NCBI GenBank assembly: GCA_934777245.1 | Contig: CAKVND010000001.1 | Span: 30,980 to 94,979, forward strand | DNA from: an uncultured Candidatus Melainabacteria bacterium | Lineage (GTDB): Bacteria > Cyanobacteriota > Vampirovibrionia > Gastranaerophilales > Gastranaerophilaceae | Reading direction: 5' to 3' | DNA: 64,000 nt | Shown: one piece after another, positions 61,386-64,000 of the stretch | Layout: every line of letters starts with the position of its first letter | How positions within the stretch are numbered: the first letter of the stretch is position 1 | The notes under the pieces: model-generated | Told to the model about the DNA's origin: nothing | The model's input: only the letters and a program-made list of their open reading frames with translations | Database searches by the model: none | Program-made: the position numbers and the translations under genes

Positions 61386-63200
61386 CTAATATCTTCCAAC
61401 TTGGTTTCTACCATGTTCTTTCGCGTAATATAAACCTTTGTCAGCCCATTCAATCAAATCTTGTAAAGTATTAGCATTATCAGGAAAAGTTGCGACTCCC
61501 AGACTAATCGTTACAGGCGCAGTATCAACCGGAGTTAAATGAAATGGTTTTTCTGAAATAGCTTTACATAGTCTGTTAGCATGTTTTATTGCCTCTTCGG
61601 CAGATGTGTTTGGCAAAATAATACTCATTTCTTCTCCACCATACCTGCAAACATAGTCAGTTGCTCTTGATTTTGTTTTTAAAATATGCGCAACCTGTCT
61701 TAAAACCGCATCACCGGCTTGATGTCCATATGTATCATTAAACTTTTTGAAAAAGTCGATATCTGCAATGATTAATGAAAATGATTGTTCATATCTTCTT
61801 GCAATATCCATTTGTTTCTTCAAAGTATCTTGAAAATATCTGTGATTATAAAGTTCTGTTAAACCATCTATTGTTGCCAATTTATATTGGTATTCGAAAT
61901 CTTTTGCTTTCATCAAATATTTTGCCAAGAATGAAAGCGCAAATGACATCATCATAGAGATTACAGGTAATACAATAGGAATCCACAAATTGTATAATTC
62001 CATCGCATAATATGAAATGAACAAATAAGCAATACCAAATAATACAGTTGATAAAAATGCAAACAATGTTGAAGATGAAAGCATTACAATTGCACCAATT
62101 GCTGTAATTGAACCAACTAAAATCAAAAGGTTAGTAAAAATTCCTGTTTTATGAATGAAATTATCATCTAACATATTATTGAAGAATGTTGCATGAATTT
62201 CTACGCCGGGATAAGTACCATTTTCTATTGGCACACTTTTCGCATCGTGCAATGATACAGCAGTTGTGCCGATTAAAATAATTTTGTCTCTGAAATCATA
62301 ATCAATTTTTGCACCGCCTTGCATTTCATTAATCAATTTGTACATTGGAATTGTTGTATAAGTCTCTGCGCTTCCATACCAATTCAAAATTGCTTCACCA
62401 TTTTTTGTAAGAGGAATTTTTGTCGTGCTTACAAGAAGATTTGAATTCTTATCGATAGTAAAGTCTTTTTGTTTGTTGGCATTTAAATAATCTGCACCGG
62501 CTATAAATGACATAAACGGATATGTCTTATCTTTGTATGTAAGAATTGGTGAAATACTACGAGTAATACCATCGCGATTTCTTTTTATGTTAATAATACC
62601 GACATTAACCTTGCCGTTTAATAGCGAAGATAAAATCGGACGGCAATTTTTGATATCATCCCATTTTAGATTAACTTTCGCTTGGTTATCAATATTTACT
62701 TCTAATCTTTTTGGTAAATCGATAGGAAGTCTTACGTCGCTATCGCTACTATCAAAATTCATCGCAGTATAGACATTTGGATATTTATTCATTGCGTCAG
62801 CCAAACTCTTATCAGCTGCAGCTTCTGAACGGACAGATTTCAAAAACATTAAATCAAACATGATTGCTTGAGGTTTTTGAGCTTCTATGTAGTTTATCAT
62901 ATCCGCATAAACATTTCTCGGAATAGGCCATTCGCCATATTTATCCCAAAGTGATTCCAAGCTTGCATCATCAATTGCAAGAATTACGATATCTTTGTTT
63001 GGAACTGGGCGTTTATGTGCAACTTGAATTACTTGTCTGTAATCAAAAGTTCTATTTTCAGCTACCTCAAAAAATTCAATCAATCCATGTCTTAGCGTAC
63101 TATTATTTTGTAATAAAACAAAACCAATCAAAAGAGTTGCCAAAACAAGCAACAAATAAGTTCCAAAAATAAACCACTTAGTTTTAATCAGATTTTTCAA
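61386..63200 (-). CDS. CHASE2-GGDEF diguanylate cyclase
   Basis: The start is put at a TTG (63200) behind AGGAGAGGG; the longer GTG frame (63230) has no ribosome site. It has about 604 aa. An N-terminal membrane helix is followed by a periplasmic CHASE2 sensor domain (about 45-320). Three membrane helices follow (about 345-430), then a GGDEF domain. The active loop is RYGGEEMSIIL, so the last residue of GG(D/E)EF is Met. An RxxD inhibitory site (RATD) lies 5 residues upstream. This likely makes cyclic di-GMP and may control motility beside fliE. Confidence 0.92.
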   Translation of the reverse strand: MKNLIKTKWFIFGTYLLLVLATLLIGFVLLQNNSTLRHGLIEFFEVAENRTFDYRQVIQVAHKRPVPNKDIVILAIDDASLESLWDKYGEWPIPRNVYADMINYIEAQKPQAIMFDLMFLKSVRSEAAADKSLADAMNKYPNVYTAMNFDSSDSDVRLPIDLPKRLEVNIDNQAKVNLKWDDIKNCRPILSSLLNGKVNVGIINIKRNRDGITRSISPILTYKDKTYPFMSFIAGADYLNANKQKDFTIDKNSNLLVSTTKIPLTKNGEAILNWYGSAETYTTIPMYKLINEMQGGAKIDYDFRDKIILIGTTAVSLHDAKSVPIENGTYPGVEIHATFFNNMLDDNFIHKTGIFTNLLILVGSITAIGAIVMLSSSTLFAFLSTVLFGIAYLFISYYAMELYNLWIPIVLPVISMMMSFALSFLAKYLMKAKDFEYQYKLATIDGLTELYNHRYFQDTLKKQMDIARRYEQSFSLIIADIDFFKKFNDTYGHQAGDAVLRQVAHILKTKSRATDYVCRYGGEEMSIILPNTSAEEAIKHANRLCKAISEKPFHLTPVDTAPVTISLGVATFPDNANTLQDLIEWADKGLYYAKEHGRNQVGRY

Positions 63201-63468
63201 AATTCCCTCTCCTAAGCTTAGTAAAAACACTTAAGCCCTAGTATAGTGAATCTCAGTTTTTTTCGCAAGGAGCTTGTCTACGCAAACAGTTTTTTCTATT
63301 AGCGTGTTATTAATCTTTAACAACTCCGTTGATTTGAGTAAATCTAAAGGGTTTAATAAGTATTTTAATAAGCATTCTTCATGTAAATTCATATTTTATA
63401 GAACGACAAATATTGACTTTTCTTGAAAGATTATTAAAAAAATAGTATGAATGGATGAATTGAAGAAA

Positions 63469-63586
63469 GTGAATAGGTGAATAAGTCAATAAGTGAATAA
63501 GTTCATTTTAGTTTATTTTCAATATTAAAGCTAGTTTTACATTGAAAATATTTAATACGAACTTATTCACCTATTCACTTATTGAC
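63469..63586. repeat. Fold-back element with 8-nt repeat arms
   Basis: The left arm is GTGAATAG, GTGAATAA, GTCAATAA, GTGAATAA, then GTTC (63469-63504). The right arm (63559-63586) is its inverted match with unit order exchanged. Inner arms TATTTTCAAT/ATTGAAAATA continue the pairing. Nothing else is seen in 63201-63468. Confidence 0.6.
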
Positions 63587-63677
63587 TCCTCTCCCCTCCA
63601 CCAAACGAACGATTTCTTATAAAAAATCTCAACTAAACCAAAATCCAACCGATAACAATAAAAAAGAGGTGAATAAT

Positions 63678-64000
63678 ATGTTTAACGGTTTTTATCCAAG
63701 ATACGATTTAGAAGCTAGAATTCAACACACAAAGCTCGATAGCTGGGGCGATATGCCATCGGCTAGAATGAATCGTGTTGAAGAACCGGCAGGCGCAGAT
63801 TTTCAAAGCGTAATGTCAGGACTTGTCGAAAACCTTAATACATCTATGAATGCACCTGATAACTTGTTGAAAGACGCTATGATGGGTTCTGAAAATGTTG
63901 ATATTCACGACGTTATGGTTGCAATGTCAAAAGCAGAAATCGCGGTTAACGTTGCAACAACTGCGACAGGAAAAATCATCCAAGCGTATGATAAAATAAT
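63678..64000 (+). CDS. fliE: Flagellar hook-basal body protein FliE (partial, runs off the window)
   Basis: The start is ATG 63678 behind AGAGGTG. 107 codons are visible. The end GSENVDIHDVMVAMSKAEI is the FliE signature: Asp-His-x-Val-Met then helical ATTATGKIIQAYDKI. FliE links the MS ring to the rod. A CCGATAA box lies around 63640 upstream with a weak -35, so a sigma-28-like start is possible but unproven. More flagellar basal-body genes may follow beyond the window. Confidence 0.93.
   Translation, partial: MFNGFYPRYDLEARIQHTKLDSWGDMPSARMNRVEEPAGADFQSVMSGLVENLNTSMNAPDNLLKDAMMGSENVDIHDVMVAMSKAEIAVNVATTATGKIIQAYDKI

Noticed and set aside
63469..63586. CRISPR array
   Set aside because: Units are only 8 nt, without spacers, and arms are inverted. 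No cas gene is in the window. No other stretch shows regular repeat-spacer order.
63600..63677. Sigma-28 promoter for fliE
   Set aside because: CCGATAA is present, but the -35 part (TCAACTAA) is poor. It is noted only as a possibility.

Overview
The window looks like a chromosomal segment of a gut cyanobacterial relative of the Melainabacteria/Vampirovibrionia type (order Gastranaerophilales), judged by eye. The reasons are very AT-rich DNA, flagellar genes (motA, motB, fliE), prepilin-like proteins of the style common in that group, and many lineage-specific proteins that open with a short MxI...[NSG]F[KRQ][GSA] stretch. This assignment is an inference; no rRNA is present to confirm it.

Layout. 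1-722: repeat and a sigma-28-driven small gene. 830-4200: priA and an exported AMIN-like protein. 4253-6697 (minus): motA-motB and an unknown gene. 6837-11371: cupin and a run of lineage-specific, partly membrane proteins. 11358-17155 (minus): a compact run rny, ymdB, PHP phosphatase, pilin-like, LOG, DUF4127. 17441-22154: aspS, a glycosyltransferase, a candidate structured RNA and an HEMGH peptidase. 22155-24041: repeat-rich, with a DUF559 gene and a pilin. 24042-31978: an 890-aa unknown protein, gltX, a membrane protein, rpoZ, map and tRNA-Glu. 32292-43860: a partly duplicated cassette of two giant genes (1815 and 1367 aa) with a 79-aa gene and its remnants. 44128-47572: a hybrid kinase, a NarL-type regulator and an unknown partner. 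47580-51070: lipA and two copies of a roughly 300-bp cassette encoding a 23-25 aa hydrophobic peptide. 51200-56955: adhE, an NTF2-like protein, cysK and tyrS. 57236-61319: rnpM-infB-hinT-speE. 61386-64000: a CHASE2-GGDEF protein and the start of fliE, cut by the window end.

Two things stand out. First, near-perfect sigma-28 (FliA-type) promoters, TAAAGTTT-N11-GCCGATAA, stand in front of the 137-aa gene at 309 and of both giant genes. This places toxin-like giant proteins (EF-hand, helical repeats and HELGH metallopeptidase in one; HD domain in the other) in the late flagellar regulon. The two giants share a leader with a 20-bp perfect palindrome, and the cassette has been tandemly duplicated, leaving an identical 276-bp repeat.

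Second, the 48.5 and 50.7 kb cassettes have the layout of a type I toxin-antitoxin locus: a strong promoter, a strong ribosome site, a tiny hydrophobic ORF, mRNA ends complementary over 22 nt, and a possible short antisense RNA over the 3' part. The window also holds many hairpin repeats, some with a GTAG foot as in REP elements. Two repeat-derived segments are inserted in frame in lipA and in the 1815-aa gene.
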